A stretch of 64,000 nt of DNA from Streptomyces iranensis (GCF_017874715.1 NZ_JAGGLR010000005.1:310001-374000), one strand, 5' to 3'. Shown: positions 25,094 to 33,492, counted from the stretch's first letter. Notes: a model not told the origin generated them from the letters alone. Made by a program: numbers and translations.

Positions 25094-26557
25094 ATGACCG
25101 AAGGTCACGCGGCGCTCGACACGGCCGCCTACAGTCGAATCTACGAAGCCGAATATTCGCGTCTGTGCGGATATGCCCGAACTCTCACCGGCAACCCCTG
25201 GGTTGCGGGGGACCTGGTGGCCGAGGCGCACTACAGCGTGTGGCGTCGGATCCGCGCCGGGCATCCTCTCGGTGCCGACGCCGTCCCGGCCGAGCTGACG
25301 AGCGCCGTAAGGGCGCTGTCGGCTGGGGTGGGGAACGGGGGTCCGTCGCAGCGGGCGTCGTACCTCGAACCGCTCGTCCAGGTCCTCGACGAGCTGCCGC
25401 AGCGCTGGGTCAAGGCGCTGTGGCTCGCCGAGGTGGACGGGCTCCCGCCGGAGGAGGTGGCGTGGCGGACCGGGGCGAGCCCGGACGGTGCGGCGGCCCT
25501 GGTGGAGCGCGTCCGGGAGAGCGTGCGCCAGGAGTTCCTGCGCGCCCAGCCCGGCTATCCGGCGAGCGCCGCGTGCGGTGGGCACTGGGAGGGACTGCCC
25601 GACCATGTGCGGGGCGCGGACTCCCCGCACCAGGCCGAGCAGATCGCCGTCCACATCGACGGCTGCCCGGACTGCCGGGGCCGGATGGAGCAGCTGGTCG
25701 CGGCCGACGACCGGCTGCCCGCGCTGACCGGCCCGGCGCTGCTCGCGCTGTACGACCGGGACATGGCGCGCTTCCTGGCGCCGCTGGCCGCCGCCGGTGC
25801 GGTGGGTGCCGCGGGGGCCGCCGGAGCGGGTGCCCTGGCCGCGGGCGGCGGTGCGCACGCGGCGCCCTCGAACGGGCCGCTGGTCTCCTCCCGCCGTTCC
25901 ATGCACCACCTCGTCCGCGGGCAGGTGCGCCAGGCGGGGCCGGTGGCGGTCGCGGCGGCCGCGGGCGGTGTGCTGCTGGTCGCGGGGGCGGCGGTCATGA
26001 CGGGGCTGGCGCTGACGGACGGCGGCTCGGCGGCGGCACAGCAACCGGCGGCGGCCTCGCAGCCGTCCATATCGGATACATCCGACTCCGCCGATTCTTC
26101 TTCCCCTTCTGCGGCCACGTCGGGCGCCTCGCGGCACTCGGAGGGCTCACGGGCGGGCGTTCCGGGGGAGGCGTCCCGGAACCGGCCGTCCACCGCGAGC
26201 GTGCCCACCGGGCACTCCCCGACGGATGTGCCGTCCAGCGCCGTATCCCCCTCCCGCAAGGCGCCGGCGTCCGGTTCATCCGAATCACCCTCGTCGCGGC
26301 CGTCTTCTCCCTCGTCGTCCTCCGCGTCGAATGGGCCGTCGCACCGGCCCACGGACGAACCGACCCAGAAGCCGACGGACGGCGCCACGTCGGATCCGGA
26401 GGGCACCCCGAGCGGGCAGCCGACGCGGCAGCCCACGGACGAGCCGACGCAGCGGCCCACGGCCAAGCCGACCGACTCCGGCTCCGACTCCGGCTCCGAC
26501 TCCGGCGACTCCCGGGGCTGCGTCTCGCTGGTGGTCCGGCTCTGCGTCTCCCACTAA
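25094..26557 (+). CDS. ECF sigma factor fused to a ZAS-type zinc motif and a membrane anchor
   Basis: A 487-aa protein joining four modules. Sigma region 2 lies near residues 12-52 (IYEAEYSRLCGYARTLTG) and sigma region 4-like helices near 95-150 (LDELPQRWVKALWLAEVDG). An anti-sigma-type zinc motif HIDGCPDC (His187, Cys191, Cys194; Hx3Cx2C) follows, then a membrane span at about 283-307 and a 170-residue Ser/Thr/Pro-rich outside tail. The tail ends in GCVSLVVRLCVSH. Normally sigma and ZAS anti-sigma are separate proteins; here both halves are in one chain, tethering the sigma factor. Whether it still drives transcription is unknown. No separate anti-sigma gene is adjacent. Confidence 0.82.
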   Translation: MTEGHAALDTAAYSRIYEAEYSRLCGYARTLTGNPWVAGDLVAEAHYSVWRRIRAGHPLGADAVPAELTSAVRALSAGVGNGGPSQRASYLEPLVQVLDELPQRWVKALWLAEVDGLPPEEVAWRTGASPDGAAALVERVRESVRQEFLRAQPGYPASAACGGHWEGLPDHVRGADSPHQAEQIAVHIDGCPDCRGRMEQLVAADDRLPALTGPALLALYDRDMARFLAPLAAAGAVGAAGAAGAGALAAGGGAHAAPSNGPLVSSRRSMHHLVRGQVRQAGPVAVAAAAGGVLLVAGAAVMTGLALTDGGSAAAQQPAAASQPSISDTSDSADSSSPSAATSGASRHSEGSRAGVPGEASRNRPSTASVPTGHSPTDVPSSAVSPSRKAPASGSSESPSSRPSSPSSSSASNGPSHRPTDEPTQKPTDGATSDPEGTPSGQPTRQPTDEPTQRPTAKPTDSGSDSGSDSGDSRGCVSLVVRLCVSH

Positions 26558-26624
26558 GGCCTCGTCGGCGATCCCGCAGGTTTTGATCGAGCGGGACTCG
26601 CGGCGGAACTTGCAACCGCCCTGT

Positions 26625-26654
26625 GCGCTCCACCGGCTTCGCCCGGTGGAGCGC
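26625..26654. terminator. Hairpin between convergent genes, 12-bp perfect stem
   Basis: GCGCTCCACCGG (26625-26636) pairs exactly with CCGGTGGAGCGC (26643-26654) around CTTCGC. It lies between the ECF gene and the leftward small secreted protein gene and could end both transcripts. Confidence 0.75.
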
Positions 26655-26723
26655 ATCGACATCTTCTTGACCTCGTGCTGCAACGAAACATCCATATCGC
26701 TGCAGCGCCAAGGCCGTGCCCCG

Positions 26724-26945
26724 TCAGCGGAAGTGGACCCCCAGGTCGTAGCCCCTCCTGCTCGGGGAGCAGTAGTGGTCGTCGATCTTCCCCGCCTTGT
26801 GCATCTTCTGGGCTTTCTTCTCACAGGCGGCCTTGGTCGGGAACGAGCCGACGAACTGCCAGGGCGTCGCCTGCGCGGCACTTGCCCCGGCCATAGCGAA
26901 AGCGGCGCCGGCGGTCAGCGTCACAGCGAGCTTACGAAACTTCAT
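26724..26945 (-). CDS. Small secreted protein, paralogue of the next gene
   Basis: A 73-aa precursor. The signal peptide is MKFRKLAVTLTAGAAFAMAGASAAQA, leaving a mature peptide of about 47 residues with two cysteines (AACEKKA, DHYCSPS). The mature part WQFVGSFPTKAACEKKAQKMH aligns with RYIASYPTHDQCERAAHMI of the neighbouring gene, so the two are tandem paralogues. A GGAG-type ribosome site precedes the ATG. The function is unknown; the two cysteines suggest one disulfide. The surrounding DNA is less GC-rich than the window average. Confidence 0.8.
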   Translation of the reverse strand: MKFRKLAVTLTAGAAFAMAGASAAQATPWQFVGSFPTKAACEKKAQKMHKAGKIDDHYCSPSRRGYDLGVHFR

Positions 26946-27092
26946 GTGTACTCCTTCTCCGTGTTACACCCCATGCCGATGCCACGGCGATTCCGCGCAT
27001 CGGCTCGCGGGCGCATTGAAAGCGGGCGACGGCACTTCACGCGCCTTGGTCCATCTGCATTTGCAGGTCACTCGCTGGTCTGCCGGCAAACG

Positions 27093-27308
27093 TCACCAAA
27101 CGTACAGCTTATACGGACCGCCGTTGTTTGACCGGCAGCTCCAGTTGTCGCCGTAGCCAGGGGTGATCATATGCGCTGCCCTTTCGCACTGGTCATGTGT
27201 GGGGTACGACGCGATATACCGCGAGGCATCCGCCGAAGCCGCCCCCGCACCCGCCATTCCGATCGCTGCCACGCATCCGAGCGTGACGATAGCCTTGCGA
27301 ACCAGCAT
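27093..27308 (-). CDS. Small secreted protein, paralogue of the previous gene
   Basis: A 71-aa precursor. The signal peptide is MLVRKAIVTLGCVAAIGMAGAGAASA, followed by a mature peptide of about 45 residues with two cysteines (DQCERAA, NWSCRSN). The ATG at 27308 follows GGAGG; an upstream in-frame start would destroy the signal peptide. It is transcribed with the same orientation as its paralogue, 147 bases apart, perhaps as one unit. The shared pattern is aromatic-x-(AG)-S-(FY)-P-T near the mature start, then Cys, a basic helix, and Cys. Confidence 0.8.
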   Translation of the reverse strand: MLVRKAIVTLGCVAAIGMAGAGAASADASRYIASYPTHDQCERAAHMITPGYGDNWSCRSNNGGPYKLYVW

Positions 27309-27836
27309 GTTTCCTCCAGAAATCAGCAGCAGACAGCGACGATTGTTGTCTGCCGATTGCGGTTGTCCTTCGAGCAGCCCAACGGCGGGCATTCGCCTCG
27401 GTATTGTTGCGCCGTAACCGAAACCACCTGCCCTGCCCACACTTGGCCGGATGCCCGGCCGGGCCCGAGGACCCTCAGGGGTGGCTTGGCGAGGTGGATG
27501 GTGGCCATCTCCGTGGGCGGCCGCATCAGGACATCACGAACGCCTGCCGCGATCTACGGCTGAAATAGTTCTGGACCAATGGCGTGTCGGGCTATGCCTG
27601 GCTTGTTCAACAAGGTATGGGGCAGCGCAGTCGGAGTCATGGCGCGAGCGGGATGCCGATCCCGCGGGAGTTGACCCGCCTCGTTGTTACAGCGTGGGGA
27701 CAAGACGGTGGTCGGACACGGGTACGAGCCTGCGACCATCAGACGAACGCCTTCTGAACCGGCATTTCCTCGTGGCACAGACCCGAGCGTGGTACCGAGT
27801 GGAGGTGGCACTAAACGGAGGTCCGATGGAGGTCCG
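27309..27836. other. 528-base interval without a supported gene
   Basis: Reading frames here are short and lack biased codon use. It must contain the leftward promoter of the small secreted protein gene and the rightward promoter of the LysR gene. An 11-base tandem duplication GGAGGTCCGAT at 27817-27838 copies the ribosome site and start of the LysR gene. I see no convincing remnant of a known gene. Confidence 0.5.
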
Positions 27837-28751
27837 ATGGAGATACGCCTTCTGCGTTACGTGGTGACTTTGGCAGAGGAACTGCATTTCGGACGGGCGG
27901 CCAAGCGGCATCACATTTCGCAGCAGCCCTTCGGGCAGTACATCCGGCGTCTCGAGCACGAGGTAGGCGCTCCGCTCTTCGAGCGGACCAGCCGACGGGT
28001 GACCCCGACCCCGGCGGGCGTGCGGCTCGTGGCCGAGGCCCGGGTACTGCTCGACGCGGTGGACCAGCTTGCCGAGCGCGCCCGGTCCGAGGGCGCGGGA
28101 CGGGACGAGCAGACGCTGCGCCTCGGGGTGCTCGGATTCGGAGCGGGGCAGAGGTGGGATGACCTGCGTGCGGCGCTGAACGCTCAGGTGCCCGGGTTAC
28201 GCATCGAGTACGCCGACCTGGACTTGTCCACGCAATATCGCGCCGTGCTCGACCGCACCGTGGACGCCGGGATCATGTGGCACGCCGGTTCGGTGGACGG
28301 GTTGCGGTCCGACGTCGTCCTGTCGTCACCCCGCGCCGCGGTGGTGCCCGCCCGGTCGCAGCTTGCCGACGCCACGTCACTGACCATGGACGATGTCGCC
28401 GACGGGCCATGGCTGGCGACTCCGCCCCTGAGCCCGGTGATGCGCGAATGGCTCGGGCCCGCCGCCGAGCCGGGGCCGAACGCACCGGTCGTCCGTCAGC
28501 CGGCCGCTATCCCGACCGCCGTCGCCACCAGCGGATACATCGCGCTGCACGCGGAAGCGGCACGCGACTTCTATCCGCGCCCCGATGTGCGGTTCGTTCC
28601 CCTGGAGGGAGCGGCCCCGGAGATCGCCGTCATCACACGAGCCGACGACGAGCGCCCGACCATCGCCGCCCTCCGGCGAGCGGCGCGCTTCGCCCGTGGC
28701 GGCACCGTCACCCTGCCAGTCACCGAGCAAGGCAGCCACCGCGACAGATAG
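27837..28751 (+). CDS. LysR-family transcriptional regulator
   Basis: A 304-aa LysR protein starting MEIRLLRYVVTLAEELHFG with the HTH AAKRHHISQQPFGQYIRRLE at residues about 19-38, then an effector-binding domain. The ATG at 27837 follows GGAGG. An identical GGAGGTCCGATGG lies 11 bases upstream, but its ATG is out of frame and stops after 13 codons. The upstream open frame is not coding. No obvious target gene is divergent from it except the small secreted protein pair. Confidence 0.9.
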   Translation: MEIRLLRYVVTLAEELHFGRAAKRHHISQQPFGQYIRRLEHEVGAPLFERTSRRVTPTPAGVRLVAEARVLLDAVDQLAERARSEGAGRDEQTLRLGVLGFGAGQRWDDLRAALNAQVPGLRIEYADLDLSTQYRAVLDRTVDAGIMWHAGSVDGLRSDVVLSSPRAAVVPARSQLADATSLTMDDVADGPWLATPPLSPVMREWLGPAAEPGPNAPVVRQPAAIPTAVATSGYIALHAEAARDFYPRPDVRFVPLEGAAPEIAVITRADDERPTIAALRRAARFARGGTVTLPVTEQGSHRDR

Positions 28752-28902
28752 CGCCTTCCGAGCGCACACATTGAAAAGCGACAACTCATGGCGAACCTGG
28801 GGGTTCAATTACGGAACGTGTCAAGTGTGTTGCCCTCCGGAGCGTAAGCTAAAAACAAGCCAGCGGTCCTAGCCGGACAGCGGGACCAGGAGGGATGGAC
28901 CA

Positions 28903-29793
28903 ATGCCGTTCCAGCCACGCGAACTCTTCCCCGACCGCTCCGCACGCGACCTGTTCGGCGCGGAGATCCGCCGCCACCGGGAGAAGGCGGACATGTCGCT
29001 GCGGCGGCTGTCCGAGGTGCTGAACTACAGCAAGTCCCACCTCGCGCGGATCGAGGCGGCGGAGTCGCTGCCGTACGACGACCTACCGGCGAAGCTGGAC
29101 GCGTGCTTCGGCACGGATGGGATGTTCGCGCGGCTGTACGCACTCGCGAAGAACGAGCCGTTTCCCGGCAAATACCGGCGGGTGGTGGAGATCGAAAGCC
29201 GGGCGGTCGTCATCGAGCAGTACATCAGCGGAAGTGCTTCCGGACTGCTCCAGACACCGAAGTATGCGGAGTCATTGATGAGCGGTGTCCACCCGCATGC
29301 GCCGTACGCGGAGATCGAAGCGATGGTCAAGGCCCGTATCGACCGGCAGGCATTGCTGGATCGACCCAAGCCGCCACGCTGCTGGTTCATCCTTGACGAG
29401 GCAGTACTACGCCGCCCCGTTGGGGGGCCAGAGGCAATGCGCGATCAGTTGGCGTCTCTGATCCGGCGAGGGACAGAGTCGCACGTGACCATCCAGGTGC
29501 TCCCCTTCGCAGTGGGTGAGCACCCAGAGATGCTGGGTGGCGCGCTGACGCTCTACACGGTGCTTGAGGGACCACAAGTGGCCTACGAGGAAGGCAGTCG
29601 ATCCGGGAGCATCATCGAGGACCGGGAGGGAGTCGCAGTGCGCCGGGAGAACTACGATCTGCTCAGGGCCATGGCCCTCTCGCCTCGCGACTCGGAGGCG
29701 ATGATCCGAGCCGTCATGAAGGACTGGACCCATGCCGATCAACCCGGACCTGAGCACTGCCGCGTGGCGCAAGAGCAGTTACAGCAACGGTGA
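28903..29793 (+). CDS. XRE-family regulator with DUF5753 domain (second WhiJ-like copy)
   Basis: A 296-aa paralogue of the regulator at 3.7 kb. The HTH is at residues about 20-60 (RLSEVLNYSKSHLARIEAAE), then DUF5753 (VIEQYISGSASGLLQTPKYAESLM). A strong GGAGGG site precedes the ATG at 28903. It overlaps the following DUF397 gene by 62 bases, much more than the 4-base overlap of the first pair. No HATPase gene accompanies this copy. Role by analogy: a developmental or metabolic regulator working with its DUF397 partner. Confidence 0.92.
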   Translation: MPFQPRELFPDRSARDLFGAEIRRHREKADMSLRRLSEVLNYSKSHLARIEAAESLPYDDLPAKLDACFGTDGMFARLYALAKNEPFPGKYRRVVEIESRAVVIEQYISGSASGLLQTPKYAESLMSGVHPHAPYAEIEAMVKARIDRQALLDRPKPPRCWFILDEAVLRRPVGGPEAMRDQLASLIRRGTESHVTIQVLPFAVGEHPEMLGGALTLYTVLEGPQVAYEEGSRSGSIIEDREGVAVRRENYDLLRAMALSPRDSEAMIRAVMKDWTHADQPGPEHCRVAQEQLQQR

Positions 29794-29929
29794 CGGGGGC
29801 GAATGCGTGGAGGTCGCCGACAACCTCCCGGGCCTCGTCCCCGTCCGCGACTCCAAGAACCCCGACGGCCCCGCGATCCTGTTCCCCGCCGGATCGTGGG
29901 CCACGTTCATAGCCGCCCTCAAGGCATAA
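29732..29929 (+). CDS. DUF397 protein, partner of the second WhiJ-like regulator
   Basis: A 65-aa protein with the family pattern AAWRKSSYSNGDGGECVEVAD, VRDSKNPDGPAI and WATFIAALK. Compared with the first DUF397 protein it carries a few extra N-terminal residues encoded within the end of the regulator gene. Confidence 0.9.
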   Translation: MPINPDLSTAAWRKSSYSNGDGGECVEVADNLPGLVPVRDSKNPDGPAILFPAGSWATFIAALKA

Positions 29930-30028
29930 GCCGAAACGGGCTCCTTACGGCCGCTGCTGGCGGTAATCGGCGAGCGCGGGGGCCGTACGGGTGGCCAGGA
30001 ACTCGGTGCTTAGGGCCGGAGGCGAGCG

Positions 30029-30181
30029 GTGAAGCCGCTCTTCGTCTCCGTCGGCCATCGGGTGACCATCGCGGACGCCTGCGCGTACACCCTGCACCTG
30101 GCCCGCGACTTCCGGCAGCCCGAGACGACACGGCGCGCGGACGCGCTGTGCCGCCGGGCCCTGAAAGCCGCCACGCTCTGA
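30029..30181 (+). pseudogene. nfi: Endonuclease V (nfi) C-terminal remnant
   Basis: A 50-codon GTG frame reads KPLFVSVGHRVTIADACAY, then LPxx-type text RQPETTRRADALCRRAL. This matches the extreme C-terminus of endonuclease V, where KPxxVSVGHR and PETTRxAD are conserved. The enzyme (about 220-240 aa) nicks DNA at deaminated adenines; its catalytic N-terminal two thirds are missing. GGAGG lies 8 bases before the GTG, so a short product could still be made, but it could not be an active nuclease. Confidence 0.78.
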
Positions 30182-30299
30182 ACGCGGTGTGGTGAGCCCG
30201 ACGTCCGAACGTGGCGGCTGTGCACGCGGCACTCCGGGCGCGGCGCCGGGCGAACCCCTGTACCCCCCGGCGTCGCCTGCCCCCGGGGTGCCGGATGCC

Positions 30300-30791
30300 T
30301 CAGACCCGCCGCGTCTCGGCCAGGAAGCAGCCGAACTCGACGGCCCGCACATGCACCACCGCCACCCGCGGGTCCCCGTACAGCTCGGCCAGCCCCTCCT
30401 CGATCGTCGGCTCGCCGTCGTTCAGCAGCCGCCCGCCGAGGATGTTGCCCTCGGCCGTGTACGCCCGCAGCACCCGCCGCCGGCCCCGGATGCCGTCCGC
30501 GATGCCGGGGCCGGTCCAGCCGTCGCACTCCTCGGGATGGATGAAGACCGGTCCGACCTCGTTGTACGGGCCGGGCGTGGCACCCGTCTCCCGCGCCCAG
30601 CGGCGCAGCGGGGCGTAGGAGACGAGCGCGATGGTCTCGTGCGGCCGGCTCCGGCCCAGGCAGCAGCGCATCGGGTTGCCGCCCTCCGCGTCCTCCACCA
30701 CCACGCGCGGAGCGTTGCCCGCGTCATCGGTGATCCGCAGCTGCTTCAGCACCTCGGGCGCGATGGCCCGCATTTCATAGTTTTCGTCCAT
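30300..30791 (-). CDS. DUF1203 family protein
   Basis: A 163-aa cytoplasmic protein. Recognisable family segments are PMRCCLGRSRPHETIALVSY, YNEVGPVFIHPEEC and the C-terminal VVHVRAVEFGCFLAE. No catalytic role is established for DUF1203; the conserved Cys and His residues suggest a ligand or metal site. The ATG at 30791 (MDENYE) fits the family N-terminus. Divergent from the NanA-like operon, sharing its control region. Confidence 0.85.
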   Translation of the reverse strand: MDENYEMRAIAPEVLKQLRITDDAGNAPRVVVEDAEGGNPMRCCLGRSRPHETIALVSYAPLRRWARETGATPGPYNEVGPVFIHPEECDGWTGPGIADGIRGRRRVLRAYTAEGNILGGRLLNDGEPTIEEGLAELYGDPRVAVVHVRAVEFGCFLAETRRV

Positions 30792-30863
30792 GCGGTCAAG
30801 CCTGGCCGGTGGGCTCGCGGCGCGCTGGCGGGATTCGGACGAGGCGCTGAGGCGGGAATGTAC

Positions 30864-30892
30864 TTGACAGGGCGATGGCACTCCGTCAGATT
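30864..30892 (+). promoter_or_regulatory. Strong sigma-70-type promoter of the lyase/MFS operon
   Basis: A consensus -35 TTGACA (30864-30869), 17-base spacer and -10 CAGATT (30887-30892). The predicted start point is near 30900, about 50 bases before the lyase ATG. Confidence 0.6.
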
Positions 30893-30906
30893 CGGGCCCG
30901 AACATA

Positions 30907-30950
30907 GGACGTCCCACGTCCATATTGTCCTGCTATCCAGAAGGCTGGAT
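30907..30950. promoter_or_regulatory. Two inverted repeats between promoter and start (probable operators)
   Basis: GGACGT-CCC-ACGTCC at 30907-30921 and ATCCAG-AAGG-CTGGAT at 30935-30950 are both perfect inverted repeats. The second overlaps the ribosome site and start codon. They lie immediately downstream of the predicted promoter, as expected for repressor sites or a translational hairpin. Confidence 0.5.
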
Positions 30951-31893
30951 GTCGATGAGTCTTCCGGCTCCCCTTACCGGTGTCGTTCCGCCCCTGTGTA
31001 CTCCGCTCACGCCCACGGGCGAGGTCGACACGCGTTCCCTCGCCGTGCTCGCCGAGCGGCTCATCGACGCGGGGGTGAGCGCGCTGTTCGCGCTCGGCTC
31101 CAGCGGAGAGGCCGCCTATCTGACCGACCGCAGCCGCCGTACGGCCCTTACGGCGGTCATCGAGGCCGCCGACGGCCGCGTTCCCGTGCTCGCGGGGGCG
31201 ATCGACATGACGACCGCGCGGGTGCTCGATCACGCCCGTACGGCGGCGGAGCTCGGCGCGGACGCCATCGTGGCCACCGCGCCCTTCTACACCCGCACCC
31301 ACCCCCTGGAGGCCGCCGACCACTTCCGGCGGCTGCGCGCCGGTGTGGACAGGCCGCTGTTCGCGTATGACATCCCGGTCTCCGTCCACTCCAAGCTGAC
31401 GCCCTCGATCCTGCTGCCGCTGGCCGCCGACGCCACGCTGGCCGGGGTCAAGGACAGCAGCGGGGACGACGGGGCGCTGCGGCGACTGCTGGTCGAGGTC
31501 CGCCGGCGCGGCCTCGGCGACACCTTCACCGTGCTCACCGGCTCCGAACTGTCGGTGGACGGCGCCCTGCTGGCGGGCGCCCATGGCGTCGTCCCGGGGC
31601 TGGCCAACGTCGATCCGGCCGGGTTCGTCCGGCTGTACGAGCACGCGCGCGCGGGGCGCTGGGAGCAGGCGGCCGCCGAACAGGACCGGCTGGCCGCGCT
31701 CTTCGCCATCACCGGCGCCGGGGATCCCACCCTCATGGGCGGCAGTTCCTCGGGCCTGGGCGGTTTCAAGGCCGCGCTGCGGCTGATGGGCGTGATCGAG
31801 TGCGCGGACACCGCCGCGCCCCAGGTGCCGCTGGGCGAGGCGGCCGTCAAGACCGTACGTCAACTTCTGGAGGAGGGAGGGCTGTTGTCGTGA
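30949..31893 (+). CDS. DapA/NanA-family lyase (dihydrodipicolinate synthase / N-acetylneuraminate lyase type)
   Basis: A 314-aa class I aldolase-type TIM barrel. The Schiff-base Lys168 is in GVKDSSGD, the catalytic Tyr140 in FAYDIP, and the GSSGE loop near residue 44 binds the 2-oxo acid. Because it is coupled by a GTGA overlap to an MFS carrier resembling sialic-acid/organic-acid permeases, a catabolic role is more likely than lysine synthesis. That could be cleavage of a sialic acid or another 4-hydroxy-2-oxo acid. The ATG at 30949 follows AGAAGG; the ATG at 30955 is an alternative. Confidence 0.85.
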   Translation: MSMSLPAPLTGVVPPLCTPLTPTGEVDTRSLAVLAERLIDAGVSALFALGSSGEAAYLTDRSRRTALTAVIEAADGRVPVLAGAIDMTTARVLDHARTAAELGADAIVATAPFYTRTHPLEAADHFRRLRAGVDRPLFAYDIPVSVHSKLTPSILLPLAADATLAGVKDSSGDDGALRRLLVEVRRRGLGDTFTVLTGSELSVDGALLAGAHGVVPGLANVDPAGFVRLYEHARAGRWEQAAAEQDRLAALFAITGAGDPTLMGGSSSGLGGFKAALRLMGVIECADTAAPQVPLGEAAVKTVRQLLEEGGLLS

Positions 31894-33347
31894 CCGAAGC
31901 CGCCAAGGTGCCCTGGTACCGCGAGGTCTCACCCGGTCAGTGGAAGTCCCTGTTCGCCGCCTGGATCGGCTATCTGCTCGACGGTTTCGACTTTGTGCTG
32001 ATCACGCTCGTGCTGACCGAGATAGCCGACGAGTTCGACCTGAGCACGGCGTCGGCGGCGAGCCTGGTCTCGGGCGCCTTCATCACCCGCTGGCTCGGCG
32101 GGGCGGTGCTGGGCGCGCTGGGTGACCGCTACGGGCGCAAGGCCGCCATGATCGTCAGCATTCTGCTCTACTCGCTGGGCACCTTCGCCTGCGGGTTCGC
32201 CTGGAACTACATCAGCCTGTTCGCGGCCCGCCTGGTGATTGGCATGGGCATGGCTGGCGAGTACAGCGCAAGCGCCACATACGTCCTGGAGAGCTGGCCC
32301 GCGCGGCTGCGCAACCGCGCCTCCGGCTTCCTCATCTCGGGCTACTCGGGCGGCACCGTCATCGCCTCCGAGCTCTACAAGTGGGTGGTGCCCCACTGGG
32401 GCTGGCGCTGGATGTTCTGGATCGGTGTGGTGCCGGTGCTGGTCGCCCTGTGGGTGCGGCGCGCGCTCCCGGAGGCTGGGGACTGGCACGAGGAGGTGGC
32501 GGCGGCGCGAGCGCGGCCGAACCCCTTCCGGCCGCTGTTCGCCAAACGCATCCGAGCGAGCGTCAACACGGCGCTGGCCGTGGTCGCGAGCGTCGCGCTG
32601 TTCCTGGTCTTCACCCCGGCGGGCGCGGGCTGGCGCTGGCCGCTGTCGATCCTGGCGGCGGGGTGCCTGTTCGCCTTCGCGGCCCAGCTCGGCGGACGGC
32701 GCCGCTGGCCGCTGTACGTGTCCCTGATGTGCACGGTCTTCTGCGCGTTCCTCTACAGCTGGCCGATCCAGGCGCTGCTGCCCACCTATCTGAAGGAGCA
32801 GCTCGAGTACTCCCCTTCCGAGGTCACCGATGTGATGTTCTACGCCGGGTTCGGGACCATGGCCGGCTGCTGGCTGGCGGGCTTCGTGGGCGACTGGCTC
32901 GGCACCCGGCGCGCCTACGCCGTGACCCTGCTCGCCTCGCTGGCCTTCGTCTTCCCGGTGTTCGCGGTGCAGGACTCGCTGGTCGGGCTGGGAGTACTGC
33001 TGTTCTTCCTGCTCGCGCTGAGCCAGGGGATCTCCGGCATCCTGCCGAAGTACATCGCGGGCCACTTCCCGACCGGGAGCCGGGCGGCCTCGCTCGGCTT
33101 CGTCTACAACACCGGGGCGCTCGGCGGCGCGGTGGCACCGGTGCTCGGCGCCCATCTGGCCGAGGGCATGTCCCTCGGCCGGGCGCTGGCGGTGCTCACC
33201 TTCGGGCTGACGCTGGTGGTGATCGTGCTGGTCGGCGCCGATGTGCCGCGCCGGCTGGGCCGGCTGACCGATCCGGAGGGCGACGAGGACCATCTCGTGC
33301 CCGGACAGCCGCTGTCGATGGCGGGGCCCGACCTGAAGAAGACCTGA
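31890..33347 (+). CDS. MFS transporter, sialate/organic-acid:H+ symporter-like
   Basis: A 485-aa membrane protein with about 12-14 spans. The conserved MFS loop GDRYGRKAA lies between spans 2 and 3, and WIGYLLDGFDFVLITLVLTEIADEF at the N-terminus is typical of the sialate:H+/aromatic-acid symporter branches. The RNRASGFLISGYSGGTVIA segment also fits that branch. The GTG start overlaps the lyase stop (GTGA). Together they form a two-gene uptake and cleavage unit; the substrate is inferred, not shown. Confidence 0.88.
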   Translation: MTEAAKVPWYREVSPGQWKSLFAAWIGYLLDGFDFVLITLVLTEIADEFDLSTASAASLVSGAFITRWLGGAVLGALGDRYGRKAAMIVSILLYSLGTFACGFAWNYISLFAARLVIGMGMAGEYSASATYVLESWPARLRNRASGFLISGYSGGTVIASELYKWVVPHWGWRWMFWIGVVPVLVALWVRRALPEAGDWHEEVAAARARPNPFRPLFAKRIRASVNTALAVVASVALFLVFTPAGAGWRWPLSILAAGCLFAFAAQLGGRRRWPLYVSLMCTVFCAFLYSWPIQALLPTYLKEQLEYSPSEVTDVMFYAGFGTMAGCWLAGFVGDWLGTRRAYAVTLLASLAFVFPVFAVQDSLVGLGVLLFFLLALSQGISGILPKYIAGHFPTGSRAASLGFVYNTGALGGAVAPVLGAHLAEGMSLGRALAVLTFGLTLVVIVLVGADVPRRLGRLTDPEGDEDHLVPGQPLSMAGPDLKKT

Positions 33348-33462
33348 TCCGAAAAGCCCGGTCGGCGCCACACCCGGCCCGCCGCGCGTCCGCACGGCCG
33401 AACCCCCTTTCCGGTCCCGGGGTTTGGTTGTCCACAGGCCCAGGAGAGGGCTTGTGGAATGC

Positions 33463-33492
33463 TTGACGCGTTCTTAGCATCGGCGGTGTTAC
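33463..33492 (+). promoter_or_regulatory. Possible promoter of the CoA-transferase/thiolase/FadB cluster
   Basis: TTGACG at 33463-33468 and TGTTAC at 33487-33492 with an 18-base spacer, about 30 bases before the CoA-transferase ATG. The -10 match is moderate. Confidence 0.35.
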
